Origin: Phascolarctobacterium sp. ET69
GTDB taxonomy: Bacteria; Bacillota; Negativicutes; Acidaminococcales; Acidaminococcaceae
Assembly (NCBI RefSeq): GCF_023336935.1
Contig: NZ_JAMBLR010000002.1
Location: 372,001-436,000 of the forward strand
Length of the DNA: 64,000 nucleotides
Direction: 5' to 3'
A program made the position numbers and the translations under genes. Below, piece by piece: positions 15,301 to 20,711 of this stretch. The notes under the pieces are model-generated. The model did no database searches. It was not told the origin of the DNA and saw only the letters and a list, made by a program, of their open reading frames with translations. Each line of letters opens with the position of its first letter. Position 1 is the stretch's first letter.

Positions 15301-17437
15301 GGCAACGGAAAACATTTTGCTTAACAGCAAGAAAAATAAAGTTAACAGCTTTATTGTAAACGGCATTGGCACTGGCAACAGCATTAACGGCAGCGTTGAA
15401 CTTGCTGGCAGCAAAGATAGCGGATTTACTGCTGACCTTAACGGCATTACGGTAAATAACGGTGGTGTTACTGTTACAAATTATGCTGAAAACGGAACTC
15501 TTAATATCAGCGGCGGCAGCGTAACAACAACTGACGCAGAAAAAGGCAGTGTAACCTTTAGCAGTGAGGGCAGTATTACTTCCGATGCTACGGTTAATAG
15601 CGCAGCAAATATTAATATGAATGCTGATGGAGCAATTGATAATGATGGCAGCCTGACTGCACAGAATAACGTAAATGTTGATACGACTGCTGGTGCTATT
15701 GAACTCGGCGGCAGCGTAACAGCAAATACTGGCACAGTAACTGTTCATTCTGATAAAGGTGCAATTCATATCGGCGACGACAATGGCAACGGTACTGTAA
15801 ATGCCGGTACTGATGTAAGCATTACTACTAACGAAGGTAACATTACCACAACAGGCGCAGTAAGCGGTGGCAGCAATGTAAAAGTTGACGCAGGCACTAA
15901 AGGCAATATTGAACTTGGCGGTATTGTAAATGCTGAAGGCGGCAGTGTTGATGTTGATACCCATAGCGGAGATGTAACCACCAAAGGCGAAGTAACTGGC
16001 AAGATTGATGTAACTATCAACAGCGATGACGGCGATATAACCATCGGCGGTAAAGTACAGTCTGAAACCGGCAGCACGCATATTAACGCAGGCACTGAAG
16101 AAGACCCCGGTATTACTGAAGATAAAGACGGCAATGTAACTGTTAATGGTGAAGTTGCTTCCGGCAAGGAAGTAATTGTTAATGCTAACAATGGCAGTAT
16201 TACTGTAACCGGCAATACAACTGCAAGCGATGGTAATGTACAAACTACTGTAAAAGGCAACGGCAATATTAGCCTTGAAGGCAGCGTAAATGCAAGTGGT
16301 AATGTAAAAGCAGAAGTAACCGGTACTGGCGATATTACAACCAGCGATAATGCAGAGGTAAATAGTACAGATATAGAATTTACTGCTAATAAAGGTAATA
16401 TTACAACAGGCAGCAGCTTAACTGCCAAAGAAAATGTTGACCTTAATACCAATACCGGCGATATTACATTTGGCGGCGATGTAACGGCTAGCGACGGCAA
16501 TATTACTATCAATATCAATGAAGCCGGCAATTTAAAAGATGTGCTTAATACAGAAAATACACTGTCTGCATTCTCGCAGGACGGAGACGATGCCAAAGGT
16601 AATATTTACATTAATATTAAAGGTATTGGCGATGTCGATTTAAGCGAAATTTACGCTGACAATGATGCAAGGCTTGATATTGCTAACGGTAATCTGGCAC
16701 TTGGCACAATAAATGGCGAACTGGTTGCAATTCAGTTGCGCACAGAAGATAAAGACATGAATGTTGGCGAAATTATTGCAGGTACGCAGATTGTGCTTAC
16801 AGGCAGCGATATGACTCTTGACCAGATTGCTCAGCGTCCGGATGCAGATGGTATGCTGGTTATTACACCTGATAATGCAGAAGCAGATAAACCGATTGAT
16901 AACTTTACTATCGGCGATATTAAAACTAACAGCGACAGCGGAATCCGCTTTGACCGCCTGTGGGTAAATAACTCCGATATCCATATCAGTGAAGGTCAGC
17001 TTTGGTTTGACAAACTGTATGTTGAAGATAACGCGCACTTCAGCAATGATGAAATGACTGCAGCAATTTACGGCAAACCGCCTCTGCGTGATGGCAGCGA
17101 CAGCGTTTACTGGATTAACACCGAGGAGAACCGTCCGGAAAGCAGCCTTGATATGTGGCTGAACGGCACGGGCGACTGGATGTACCTGCGCTTTACCGAT
17201 GACCATATTCAGGAAAGCAATGGCATCCTGCTGACTCTGGATGAATACGATTATGTTTACAACCAGCGCTTCACGGCAGAAAACCATCTGCGCTGGCAGC
17301 ATGGGCGTTACCTTGATGAAGACTGGAAACAGGCATACGGCTACGGATTATCACTGCATAACCGTTACGGCCTGATTGATTATCAGGAATTTACCGAAAC
17401 AAACGCCGGTGCTGATGGAGTTGCTGTGGAAGCTTAA
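329..17437 (+). CDS. Giant TpsA filamentous adhesin, leukotoxin LktA-like (5702 aa)
   Basis: This is a secreted filamentous exoprotein of about 5700 residues. Residues 1-39 form a long signal peptide with a basic, extended N-region and a hydrophobic core ending in GFAQ. Residues ~40-290 look like the TPS secretion domain (filamentous haemagglutinin N-terminal beta-helix): NxxNMYFN, NSRIDINGTV and GGNLFFLSKDGMAVG match the family. From about residue 1000 to 2900 there are many degenerate repeats centred on AGVGAGV/GQGAGV followed by VNxI, as in the Fusobacterium necrophorum leukotoxin family. Around residues 4410-4630 a charged, Glu/Lys/Tyr-rich stretch interrupts the helix. Residues ~4800-5500 return to short GxV/GNI repeats typical of beta-helix coils. 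The C-terminus is a Trp/Tyr-rich cap with no autotransporter barrel, so export depends on the TpsB partner just upstream. The start follows a GGGGG ribosome site. Adhesion or host-cell toxicity is inferred from the family; no activity can be read from sequence. Confidence 0.88.
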   Translation: MSISRKFQRSKSKYTLSQKIISAVTAAGFIMQPIVGFAQSINKINNNGSIEVKGNVTHIWADKVVSNAAVNVFKDFQLDANNIANMYFNTKGASGADVANLVNFVNSRIDINGTVNAVKDNKIGGNLFFLSKDGMAVGKSGVINTGSLYVMTPATGIDINSTAEDYNYTFEGLKGAFNNGIADDTTLDRMKMLNIPLNADGTISVLGTINAVADVKMAAPKIAVGKNISGEDLKDGENGAVGTKAGGIVKTAVIRTGNSTDFNFADLVNIKDADGNIVTKAGLDENLTAVASGNGDIVLAAKAEYGNAKDQDFNNLGSTLGIPVNLNDETTIEASVENYGTIDAMGDAVLTAEATNGNKDWAEATLEQNTPNGVNNPDYVPVPAADAGNYIQTIASVNVQGDVTAGGNIEIKADSDNTYVDSGKGIVDSFMNSAIGIVNPMGANVMILKNEANVTVGIDADITAGKAIDVQANAVLDATLGEAVSGRKLIKKVPDAIPAASVGYADVENNAAVTIEGRLTADGANSNITDEDGNVVVKPAVNVSAYAEENLSNNVSLNLSSGMLGAGTSALAAAVAVSESSNNAEVNVNGVITADNGDANIKADTFNLLTANASTTAPDDSVGATAVNVITHNGEANIAVNGDITAQNVNIDATNYTDENTITANNALGMGKFKANLMNAVNVNGIVGALKENPLVQKITNKDGEETPADKPGLFKQLSEKLAVSAAVVVADENNSANVTFGKTADVTATNGSINADADVNIFDSHLYASGTANSYKKTESGTTDTVTVGAGVVYSGMENNASVVFAEGEAAAGDENKATLTAAKDINITSSTKIEYHRPERIKRGIDRSIENLNYAIEAIKNLPEYTESKYKDVIDGLSSLKDSLEGYAENYSTEFIDGVSKPDAITADGTMNTIFDAAAGAAVIYNDVMELQQNFNDMLDVTSPFTEVISNALGVVSNAVAFADPNNYANVAASASAKGGTESTKFALSGSVTVTDYNNNSSVNVGKFTQLNAGEKLNLNSANKVEDVNITGKTQFWKPGAEAKGGLGIGGSVNYQNFDTDSKVVVEEGANLSAGDISIGSNSDIFHVGAMLGAGKSDGSAVNGMVTITDSDSYNNVIVDTNAVLQAVKSAANQGSINIGATNNTSVTNAIISVSASGANVGAGIGVALNNIDVQNTAQIVDNDGTEGEDDELTGSISASDLNVNAETTGLINTVSVAGGVTSSGENEGENESGGFFDSVKTPFNKIADAQEQILGGISKVSNKLQDVLRTMDLNSSGESSVSGKEVAGTPSFSFAGAGSVSLNLVDDTTKAVIDGANIKLDNDGTLVVGARDSAFTGAWSGSAGMSFRKGNQSATSVAVSGAVGVNDIDNEITALVKDSTVSGAKDVDVAAVSGGTTVAAGIGATLTSDKGQAKSYSGGASVSVNLIDKTVNSNMEGVRLTDDAANKANVDVAAYESDVQVTGGVNANIATGGGSLVGGGVTVADINNKINAGISGGNYTNVNNIKVKGLLAVTQVTAAVSAGVAAGNGNAFSGAVVYNGLSNDLNAGIDGAAITADGLVNVTAKDTKSRSTEAEPYQTLLGDYSNHNTFAADRGIDTTGSSYYTDLDTNGEAINYSDSEGSTIVGAAFVVAGGKDSAGGAAVNIADIDNDFKASIDNSTIKAGSVSTEADADTLLVGAAGGVAAGATSFGGMGSVSWQNIDNDITSEIINSEITTNSVTAKAVNKTQAVNVAGSVSVGKSAAVGATLAYNALDNTVGAYMRGNTISAWDGGNVDVIVNADNTGKVYGIGAGVSASTKVAINGSVAVNRGGSNTEAIIDKSKDDKNEEKESKIIDAGSVNVTADDKTYRLAVVGQVSASGKAAVGGGVAYNDIGGSSAGSGSSSQNTTAAIKNTDITMAANSEKTVAADGEKTVGVNVAANDSSELNTIAVGVAAAPTAGVQGSAATALINKNVTAEIENTDIENTDIDNNNVSKNANVIVDAQNDSSITTSADTASVAGQGAGVGAGVAVNRIIQQTNAAVNGGTMNVNNLTVNANGTPSIENIGIGIAVAGQGAGVTGSVSVNMIDNDVTTHIGSGANITADGSVGVVATSDEQIANYAGQAAVAGQGAGVGVSVAVNQIAGTTSATVGGKDEAKTSVTAKGKSSLNTNTFIRGYEYGYENKDETKNSQINNALISQDTVSMNTTINRESENRSGLVVDASSTRDMKSFLLTAGVGGMGAGVTGTVNVNMIKGATNAGVANTIVNGGSASTAGAGNVFVNAGDYTNMSGFVGSGGVGGIGAGVGLGSDTNTFSRNVEAVVENSDIKAKALEVDADSQQGVSSFAVGAGIADVGGGVAGIVTVTELENATKAALLNSNVNANTVNINANHTGVVNAGNVSAGVGGVGAGVGISVGVLKDNSSTEVTVGDDENAKTQGSTNITAANDVNIAAENTAVVKPMISATGGAGVGAAVAGATSVNNLNSVVKTNVNNAVITSNNGNINGTANNTFNVEAYSGGNAIGGAGIGVGANVTVNTIDSTVQTNVNDSTLNAETGNVTLTADEDRNIEQLATNIAAGGIAAGANIAITSVGEAIGNEDSEKISNKSDNYKEANDAAADKIKEANNAYGANDTKTLLGDSAGALGTACIDDIKLSVGAGYGGLEDENGNKISQITVNITNSDISAAGSVTADAAENDNISMTLGSGAAGAAAVNAGVGILNVHRNVGVNITGGSIDAGTVDIGTDITGEAKLDVYQGSAGVIGANAAVGIVNTTGSSKIKISGAELTGNNINILAADHGVTKANTLGITIGAVSVGVITAEADNTGATNVVITDTEANAKDSGQESSISIGTDKANTVEAHATGGAGGSVAAQGVVATAEDSGVSSITLGEADGSAGNTFTVNNITVQAAAKPVVKAIADSFAVSIFGTAGASVATANAAGTVTVNVYNGNTLAGDDVDISAEAVTQNGQNTAEAQVVGNSGSGYYTFANNNATANVTTNVDVNVGDVDYKTTTEQIFVGYKDVGDGTTGEREEDYEEVTAGATNLNISGSNTAKASANAKGITIGGIFSSGNNQAITNNEAVTNVTLNSGSGSEGTLLNSLNVTAAGTSDNTAKADGSGGGLISADLAAYAENNSEADVNVNVSGTLEVEGDIAVNALQNDTVNLNADALKATVVGLSATAADNNISGTTNVNISNADINGGGKFDVSAANNITFGNTEKYAVEGSGYGGVNVQGVAFTNNIDKNTAINLNDADIITLGTQALEAKTTGNINAGGYIKAAGLGAFTWVDVNNAVTASDTINVDGSSSLTTKQEGADITLAAVDNMDLTVAGYADVQGAAVGGASSDVTNNLVRNNSVTVSGDLYALNDVNLYAGKDKTGANGSLDLVAESETYNYAALPIADPKLDDKFAQNNQIIINSGSDISSVRDINLYADAGKESVRDTTLMYTWVYSDKKENYSNSSVGYAKPNNKTAQNFVQVDGNLTAGVQNKQYVSIGGKYNAETQETNGMQLVFFDDETLKAVHDYGNGQESAVGADGLIVDYSEGVDGNGIEIGTFDYGTTLFDRYNELGELMAGYSEDTSSTAYLGYKAERQRIFEQLQSMNLIKEMTNDKGQKYYVQVEGMTVDYIELPDIVASGGNINIQSDSLSGSGGLTAQGAPEVVINNNTNLYLKVNNVTVGEAGGEVNFNNTALTSADGTKYGGITIAPDKESGSGGELVINGNYGGGYVYAQVDLPKDQDSTQSVQQTIQLKPRADIEINGIVNSEEGTVRITSAADNIVIQGESAADSAAVKGKTIVLSASKGSVSQGFQEGIVNIGGSVQTQYDDLYQDAKDHFDNKYEFKHDSVEDEWSTNDTANEPSGNMIAGENVYINASDINVNGKIQSGYADYVVNIDAGLQKTINQMQQNWQNSGSKPLTDAMVTTGTTYRIVEGKDILQSDGTYYRQLDVYYNPYTGQIVVPDVDANGGQVYLTGRISSTGSGSIKVLDGAYDINVTNNTSTDLQLGKLVSNNVDGLISIADTGTKKVTEFTRNGTVVKDMTRLDENGNYIVVSESGASSQYQPDTNLRYNWTTGQETTTSETYHNTIKAGLWGLVETMDEDELVDFEESHKPVEPATETNKNKPNGEYIGSVEGVGKNDDNFVVIYENDKFEENRTQPVKIDSWSSGFLGWFKWEKYEWEVTTGTSQQYVASVNAGKPISIGFIGNSEGNSNIGVTSAGNINLTNNIASASGGTGSLIDISSTGGAINQLGGSLIGDNIDLSAAKGINDVQITSIGDTVNLNAVSSNGDVDVTVNAAYGKAGNVVIDNLFAGTAANPAGDVSLTAYGNITQSDTDTFVSGNRIDLVSANGAIGTDKQAIIVHGGQEIVDATDSLSASVNAQAKGNINLTQDSGDMRIGRVYSDSGNVTITVNSGDLIDALPSGETVDRGDTDELIQKWIDLGLVEGTGDYSKKVEQDIADYKEGVKDEFENYLAQENYYESQTGSVTQEYKDAYNAYSEAKTQYDALKSDYDTWTKGKIYYTDDAYVPNEDNYRTEAEYQTALTEYNAGKATFEELNAKFNGTESFSDYVADNTGDTYAAYLNPSVTITDSEGKSQIVDLKAEFDGYANYESLKSTYGRYESVDAYLAGSEAQTHIAELSDSGKTYWDKDRLLYAISDTITNPGSGSTDNVVKDPNIKGNNITVNVKGGSAGLNSEKVTKLEVAGIGDNIENLKLLASADASTVNWDNKTGIITINEKLPIGIQSTGKVDVETNGNVYLSGRTESGPDDGQNILNIGNINAGTDGNIRLQGQDGIYNLSASDRAAITGKDLLIQAGEGSIGKDNAMMTTNLSGSMQAQASGGIYINQLGTNNLVLDSVGAGQDIVLKSANDILMSTDMQSGGAVNYIRSDNGTITLEAQNIGAKDNALRILNNGVVVNAKANKENGDIILAGVTGTGLDGELVLGAIEGANLDVTSAGNVSIGKDASEDETPVEGSIEVNGDASISAEDGSVTQTADSNITANAVNASATENILLNSKKNKVNSFIVNGIGTGNSINGSVELAGSKDSGFTADLNGITVNNGGVTVTNYAENGTLNISGGSVTTTDAEKGSVTFSSEGSITSDATVNSAANINMNADGAIDNDGSLTAQNNVNVDTTAGAIELGGSVTANTGTVTVHSDKGAIHIGDDNGNGTVNAGTDVSITTNEGNITTTGAVSGGSNVKVDAGTKGNIELGGIVNAEGGSVDVDTHSGDVTTKGEVTGKIDVTINSDDGDITIGGKVQSETGSTHINAGTEEDPGITEDKDGNVTVNGEVASGKEVIVNANNGSITVTGNTTASDGNVQTTVKGNGNISLEGSVNASGNVKAEVTGTGDITTSDNAEVNSTDIEFTANKGNITTGSSLTAKENVDLNTNTGDITFGGDVTASDGNITININEAGNLKDVLNTENTLSAFSQDGDDAKGNIYINIKGIGDVDLSEIYADNDARLDIANGNLALGTINGELVAIQLRTEDKDMNVGEIIAGTQIVLTGSDMTLDQIAQRPDADGMLVITPDNAEADKPIDNFTIGDIKTNSDSGIRFDRLWVNNSDIHISEGQLWFDKLYVEDNAHFSNDEMTAAIYGKPPLRDGSDSVYWINTEENRPESSLDMWLNGTGDWMYLRFTDDHIQESNGILLTLDEYDYVYNQRFTAENHLRWQHGRYLDEDWKQAYGYGLSLHNRYGLIDYQEFTETNAGADGVAVEA

Positions 17438-17445
17438 CAAAAATT

Positions 17446-17476
17446 AATATCCGGGGGCTGTATGCCTCCGGATATT
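17446..17476 (+). terminator. 13-bp hairpin between tpsA and the YbjN-like gene
   Basis: A stem of 13 pairs (AATATCCGG plus GGGC, one G-U pair) with a 5-nt loop lies 9 bp after the tpsA stop. It is followed by A/T-rich sequence with only a short T run, so it may be a weak terminator, an attenuator, or an RNA processing/stability stem that lowers expression of the downstream gene relative to tpsA. Confidence 0.5.
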
Positions 17477-17499
17477 ACAAATAATTTTGGAGGTCAGGC

Positions 17500-17931
17500 A
17501 TGAATAAAAAAGCGGAATCTTTTAAAAAGTATCTTGATGACAAAAAAATTACCTGTTTTACTGTTGATGAAATTGCCGGTGATAATTTAAACAGCGTTGT
17601 TTTCCGTTCTAATATTGAAATTAACGGGCAGCAGCTGCCGACAATTGTAATTTTAGACAGCAGTATTTACGGCATGGTGCGTGTGCTTGTTGCACCGCGT
17701 GTTTTAAACGATGCCAACGAAGCAGGGCTTTTAAAGGAACTTAACCGCCTTAACAAAGGGTTTAAATCGTTTAAATATTATTTTGATGATAACGGCTCAC
17801 TTGTTTTGGACTGCTGCGTTTTGCTGCCAGGCAGCGAAGCGGACGGCGATTTGATTTACACTATGTTTGATGTTATCATCCGCCATTTAAACGGGGAATA
17901 CAAAAAACTGATGCAGCTTATCTGGCAGTGA
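17500..17931 (+). CDS. YbjN-like / type III chaperone-fold small protein
   Basis: A 143-residue cytosolic protein with no signal peptide or membrane segment. Its pattern (amphipathic N-terminal helix, a strand pair around residues 30-60 with VVFRSNIEINGQQLPTIVIL, then ARxLNxLNKGFKSFKYYFDDNGSL and a final helix) resembles the YbjN / putative sensory-transduction-regulator family, whose fold is that of type III secretion chaperones. It starts with ATG after a good GGAGG site and ends just before a strong terminator, making it the last gene of the tpsB-tpsA unit. The context suggests a role linked to the adhesin, for example as a chaperone or regulator, but that is inference. The family assignment rests on overall pattern rather than a catalytic motif and is moderate. 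Confidence 0.5.
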   Translation: MNKKAESFKKYLDDKKITCFTVDEIAGDNLNSVVFRSNIEINGQQLPTIVILDSSIYGMVRVLVAPRVLNDANEAGLLKELNRLNKGFKSFKYYFDDNGSLVLDCCVLLPGSEADGDLIYTMFDVIIRHLNGEYKKLMQLIWQ

Positions 17932-17964
17932 TGCTTTTGGAAAGCCTGAAAAATAAAAAGTACT

Positions 17965-17995
17965 AAAAAACGCCGTTTAACCCCGGCGTTTTTTT
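17965..17995 (+). terminator. Intrinsic terminator of the tps operon
   Basis: AACGCCG pairs with CGGCGTT, flanked by an A run and followed by seven T residues. It is a classical Rho-independent terminator 34 bp after the YbjN-like gene. Confidence 0.85.
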
Positions 17996-18102
17996 ACTGT
18001 TTTAAATAAGTGTACAAACACTGATTAAGTTCACTGTTTTTATTATATTCTTTACATTTTGAAGATTAATTTGCAAAAGTTCACAAAAATTTACGGATTT
18101 TG

Positions 18103-18131
18103 TTGACAGAAAAGTATTTTGGTGATAAATT
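18103..18131 (+). promoter_or_regulatory. Probable cstA promoter
   Basis: TTGACA at 18103-18108, a 17-bp spacer and TAAATT at 18126-18131, preceded by TG one base upstream (extended -10). Upstream at 18009-18022 is a small palindrome, AGTGT-ACAA-ACACT, which could be an operator. The promoter lies about 45 bp before the cstA start. Confidence 0.6.
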
Positions 18132-18176
18132 TCAAGCTATATTATTATTTTATTTTAAGGGAAAGAGGTAAGTATC

Positions 18177-19865
18177 ATGACAGGATTAATGTTGTTAGGT
18201 ATCGCATTAGTCGTGTGTGCATGCGGCTATTTTATCTATGGCCGCTGGCTTGTAAGACTGTGGGGCGTAGATCCCAATGCAAGAACACCGGCTTATGTGC
18301 ATGAGGACGGCAACGACTACGTTCCCTCCTCCAAATTCACGGTTTTTGCGCATCAGTTTTCGTCCATCACGGGCGCAGGCCCTGTAACCGGCCCGATTAT
18401 TGCCGCTATGTTCGGCTGGGCGCCGGTAATGCTGTGGCTGATGATTGGCGGCATCTTCTTCGGTGCCGTGCAGGATTTTACTGCGCTGTATGCTTCCGTT
18501 AAAAACGAAGGCAAATCAATGGGCATGCTTATTGAACAGTATATCGGCAAAACCGGCAAAAAAATGTTCCTTTTGTTCTCGTGGCTGTTTACCCTGCTTG
18601 TAACTGCCGCTTTTGCGGATATTGTTGCCAGCACCTTCAACGGCTTTAAGGCAGACGGCGGCCTTGCAACCCCTAATGCCGCTGCGGCATCCATTTCGAT
18701 GCTGTACATTGTTGTTGCCATTGCCTTCGGCTACTTTTTAAAGAAATGCCCTCTGGCAGAAGGACCGAAACTGGCAGTTGCCATTGTTTTGATGATTGCC
18801 ATGCTGTGGGCAGGCATTGAATACCCGCTGTATTACGATAAAACAACCTGGCTTTATGTAGTTTTTGCTTATATGTTTATGGCGGCAGTAATGCCGATGT
18901 GGCTTTTAATGGAGCCGCGCGATTATTTAAGCGTATTTTTGCTTTTAGGCATGATTGCCAGCGGCGTTATCGGTGTTATCTTTACCAACCCGTCTATCGA
19001 ACTGCCGGCGTTTAACGGCTTTGTTGTAAACGGCCAGCCGCTGTTTCCGATACTTTTTATCACTATCGCCTGCGGCGCTGTATCGGGCTTCCACAGCCTG
19101 GTATCTTCCGGCACATCTTCCAAAACCGTTTCCAACGAAAAAGACATGCTCTTTATCGGTTACGGTTCAATGCTTATTGAATCCATTCTTGCAGTTGTTT
19201 CGCTTATTGTTGTAGGCGCTGCGGCAACCGGCGGCGTAATGCCCAAAGGCACGCCGTTCCAGATTTTTGCCGGTGCCGTTGGCGGCTTTATGGGCATGTT
19301 CGGCCTTTCGGCTCACGTTGCCACCTGCGTAATTACCATGTGCGTATCCGCACTTGCGCTTACCACGCTCGATTCCGTTGGGCGTATCGGCCGTATGTGC
19401 TTCCAGGAACTTTTCACCTCCGGTAAACCGGAAGAAATGAGCGGCCTGCAGAAAGTTTTAACCAACAAATATTTTGCAACCGTTATTACTCTGTTCTTCG
19501 GTTATCTGCTCTGCCTGGGCGGATATATGAACGTATGGCCGCTGTTCGGCGCAGCCAACCAGCTGTGCGCAGCACTGGTATTCATTTCGCTTTCGGTATT
19601 CCTTAAAGTTACGGGCCGCCAGGGCTGGATGCTTTATGTGCCGATGGGCTTTATGTTTGCCGCAACCATGAGCGCGCTTGCCATGAGCATTTACGGCATT
19701 GTCAATAAACTCGTTACCGGCGCACCGTTCGGCATGCTTACCGACGGTTTGCAGCTTGTTGTTGCCATTGCCCTTATTATTCTGGCACTTTTAATTGCCA
19801 CCAACGGGCTTAAAACTTTGTGCGGCAGCAAAGCCGGAAGCAAAAATGAAACCGCAAACGCATAA
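18177..19865 (+). CDS. cstA: Carbon starvation protein CstA family transporter
   Basis: A 562-residue inner-membrane protein with many hydrophobic segments. The N-terminal third carries the CstA hallmark FSSITGAGPVTGPIIAAMFGW, followed by GGIFFGAVQDF and, later, VSSGTSSKTV and FGAANQLCAAL, all typical of the family. Known CstA proteins import peptides or, for the related YjiY/BtsT, pyruvate. The E. coli proteins are about 700 residues; the 560-residue form is common in Firmicutes. ATG follows GGGAAAGAGG. The gene stands alone between a promoter-like element and a strong terminator. The substrate cannot be decided from sequence alone. Confidence 0.92.
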   Translation: MTGLMLLGIALVVCACGYFIYGRWLVRLWGVDPNARTPAYVHEDGNDYVPSSKFTVFAHQFSSITGAGPVTGPIIAAMFGWAPVMLWLMIGGIFFGAVQDFTALYASVKNEGKSMGMLIEQYIGKTGKKMFLLFSWLFTLLVTAAFADIVASTFNGFKADGGLATPNAAAASISMLYIVVAIAFGYFLKKCPLAEGPKLAVAIVLMIAMLWAGIEYPLYYDKTTWLYVVFAYMFMAAVMPMWLLMEPRDYLSVFLLLGMIASGVIGVIFTNPSIELPAFNGFVVNGQPLFPILFITIACGAVSGFHSLVSSGTSSKTVSNEKDMLFIGYGSMLIESILAVVSLIVVGAAATGGVMPKGTPFQIFAGAVGGFMGMFGLSAHVATCVITMCVSALALTTLDSVGRIGRMCFQELFTSGKPEEMSGLQKVLTNKYFATVITLFFGYLLCLGGYMNVWPLFGAANQLCAALVFISLSVFLKVTGRQGWMLYVPMGFMFAATMSALAMSIYGIVNKLVTGAPFGMLTDGLQLVVAIALIILALLIATNGLKTLCGSKAGSKNETANA

Positions 19866-19885
19866 TTAAATGTAAAAATTTTGTG

Positions 19886-19920
19886 GCGCAGCCTGTAATA
19901 CGCACGGGCTGTGCTTTTTT
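19886..19920 (+). terminator. Intrinsic terminator after cstA
   Basis: GCGCAGCC pairs with GGCTGTGC (one G-U), followed immediately by six T residues. Confidence 0.85.
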
Positions 19921-20009
19921 ATGCGATTATTTTTTTACTGCATACTGTTTTTTTAATCTGAATTGTGTTAAAATTATTTCATAGCCATTTTATCTTGGGA
20001 GGTAAGAGA

Positions 20010-20567
20010 ATGAAAAAATTATTTAATCTGTTAATGGTAGCCCTGATGGCTGTATGTTTTGCTGTTCCCGCTATGGGCAAAGCCGAAGCCGCTAAAGTTG
20101 TAGTACTTCCTCTGGTTAACAACTCCGGTTCCGAAACCGCAGGCCAGATTTATATCAGCGGCGCTATTCAGCTGTTCGATTATCCTGAATACGAACTGCT
20201 TGAAAATGACGCTACCAACGATGCTATTGCAGCTGAAAACATTGGTAAAGACGGCGCTTCCAAAGACGCTATGGTACGCATTGCCAAAGCTTCCGGCGCT
20301 GACCTTGTTGTTGGCATGGTTCTTGATACCTGCGAAGACAACCCGGTATTCCCGAGCGCAGAACGTATTTTGAAACTTGACATCACCGGCAAAACCTATG
20401 CTTACAGCGCAGTAAACGGCAAGTTCTATGAACACCGCATTTATGAGGACAAAGAAATCGACGAAACCCTTACCAGCCGCTGGGATTGGGTAAGCGAAGA
20501 ATTTGGCCGCTGCGTAACCCGCGAAATGAAACGCGTTGACAAAGCATTCATGGAAAACGACTTTTAA
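20010..20567 (+). CDS. Exported protein of unknown function
   Basis: A 185-residue protein with a clear signal peptide (MKKLFNLLMVALMAVCFAVPAMG, cleavage near residues 23-27). The mature part begins with AKVVVLPLVNNSGSE, a beta-strand plus PLxN pattern seen in CsgG/LPP20-like and other envelope proteins that bind in the periplasm. A middle segment (ASGADLVVGMVLD) fits the same alpha/beta fold. An in-frame start 45 bp upstream exists, but the GGGAGG site lies 6-8 bp before the ATG at 20010 and the signal peptide begins there. The gene is monocistronic with its own terminator. Codon choice is highly regular, suggesting good expression. I do not recognise a specific family with confidence. Confidence 0.75.
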   Translation: MKKLFNLLMVALMAVCFAVPAMGKAEAAKVVVLPLVNNSGSETAGQIYISGAIQLFDYPEYELLENDATNDAIAAENIGKDGASKDAMVRIAKASGADLVVGMVLDTCEDNPVFPSAERILKLDITGKTYAYSAVNGKFYEHRIYEDKEIDETLTSRWDWVSEEFGRCVTREMKRVDKAFMENDF

Positions 20568-20584
20568 TTAACGGCTGATATTCG

Positions 20585-20613
20585 GGCTCCTGCTTTTGGG
20601 CAGGGGCCTTTTT
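20585..20613 (+). terminator. Intrinsic terminator
   Basis: GGCTCCTGC pairs with GCAGGGGCC (one G-U), loop TTTTGG, followed by a five-T run. It ends the gene for the exported protein. Confidence 0.85.
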
Positions 20614-20711
20614 ATTTTGCAGATGGAAAAAATTATGTCTATATGGTAAAATTAAATGATAGAGTCAGCTTTATCTTAACGGAATTATTATATAGACAGG
20701 AGGATGGCACT

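Noticed and set aside
829-16596. Many long antisense frames inside tpsA
   Set aside because: They are by-products of the repetitive, stop-poor coding sequence; none has a ribosome site or protein-like composition.
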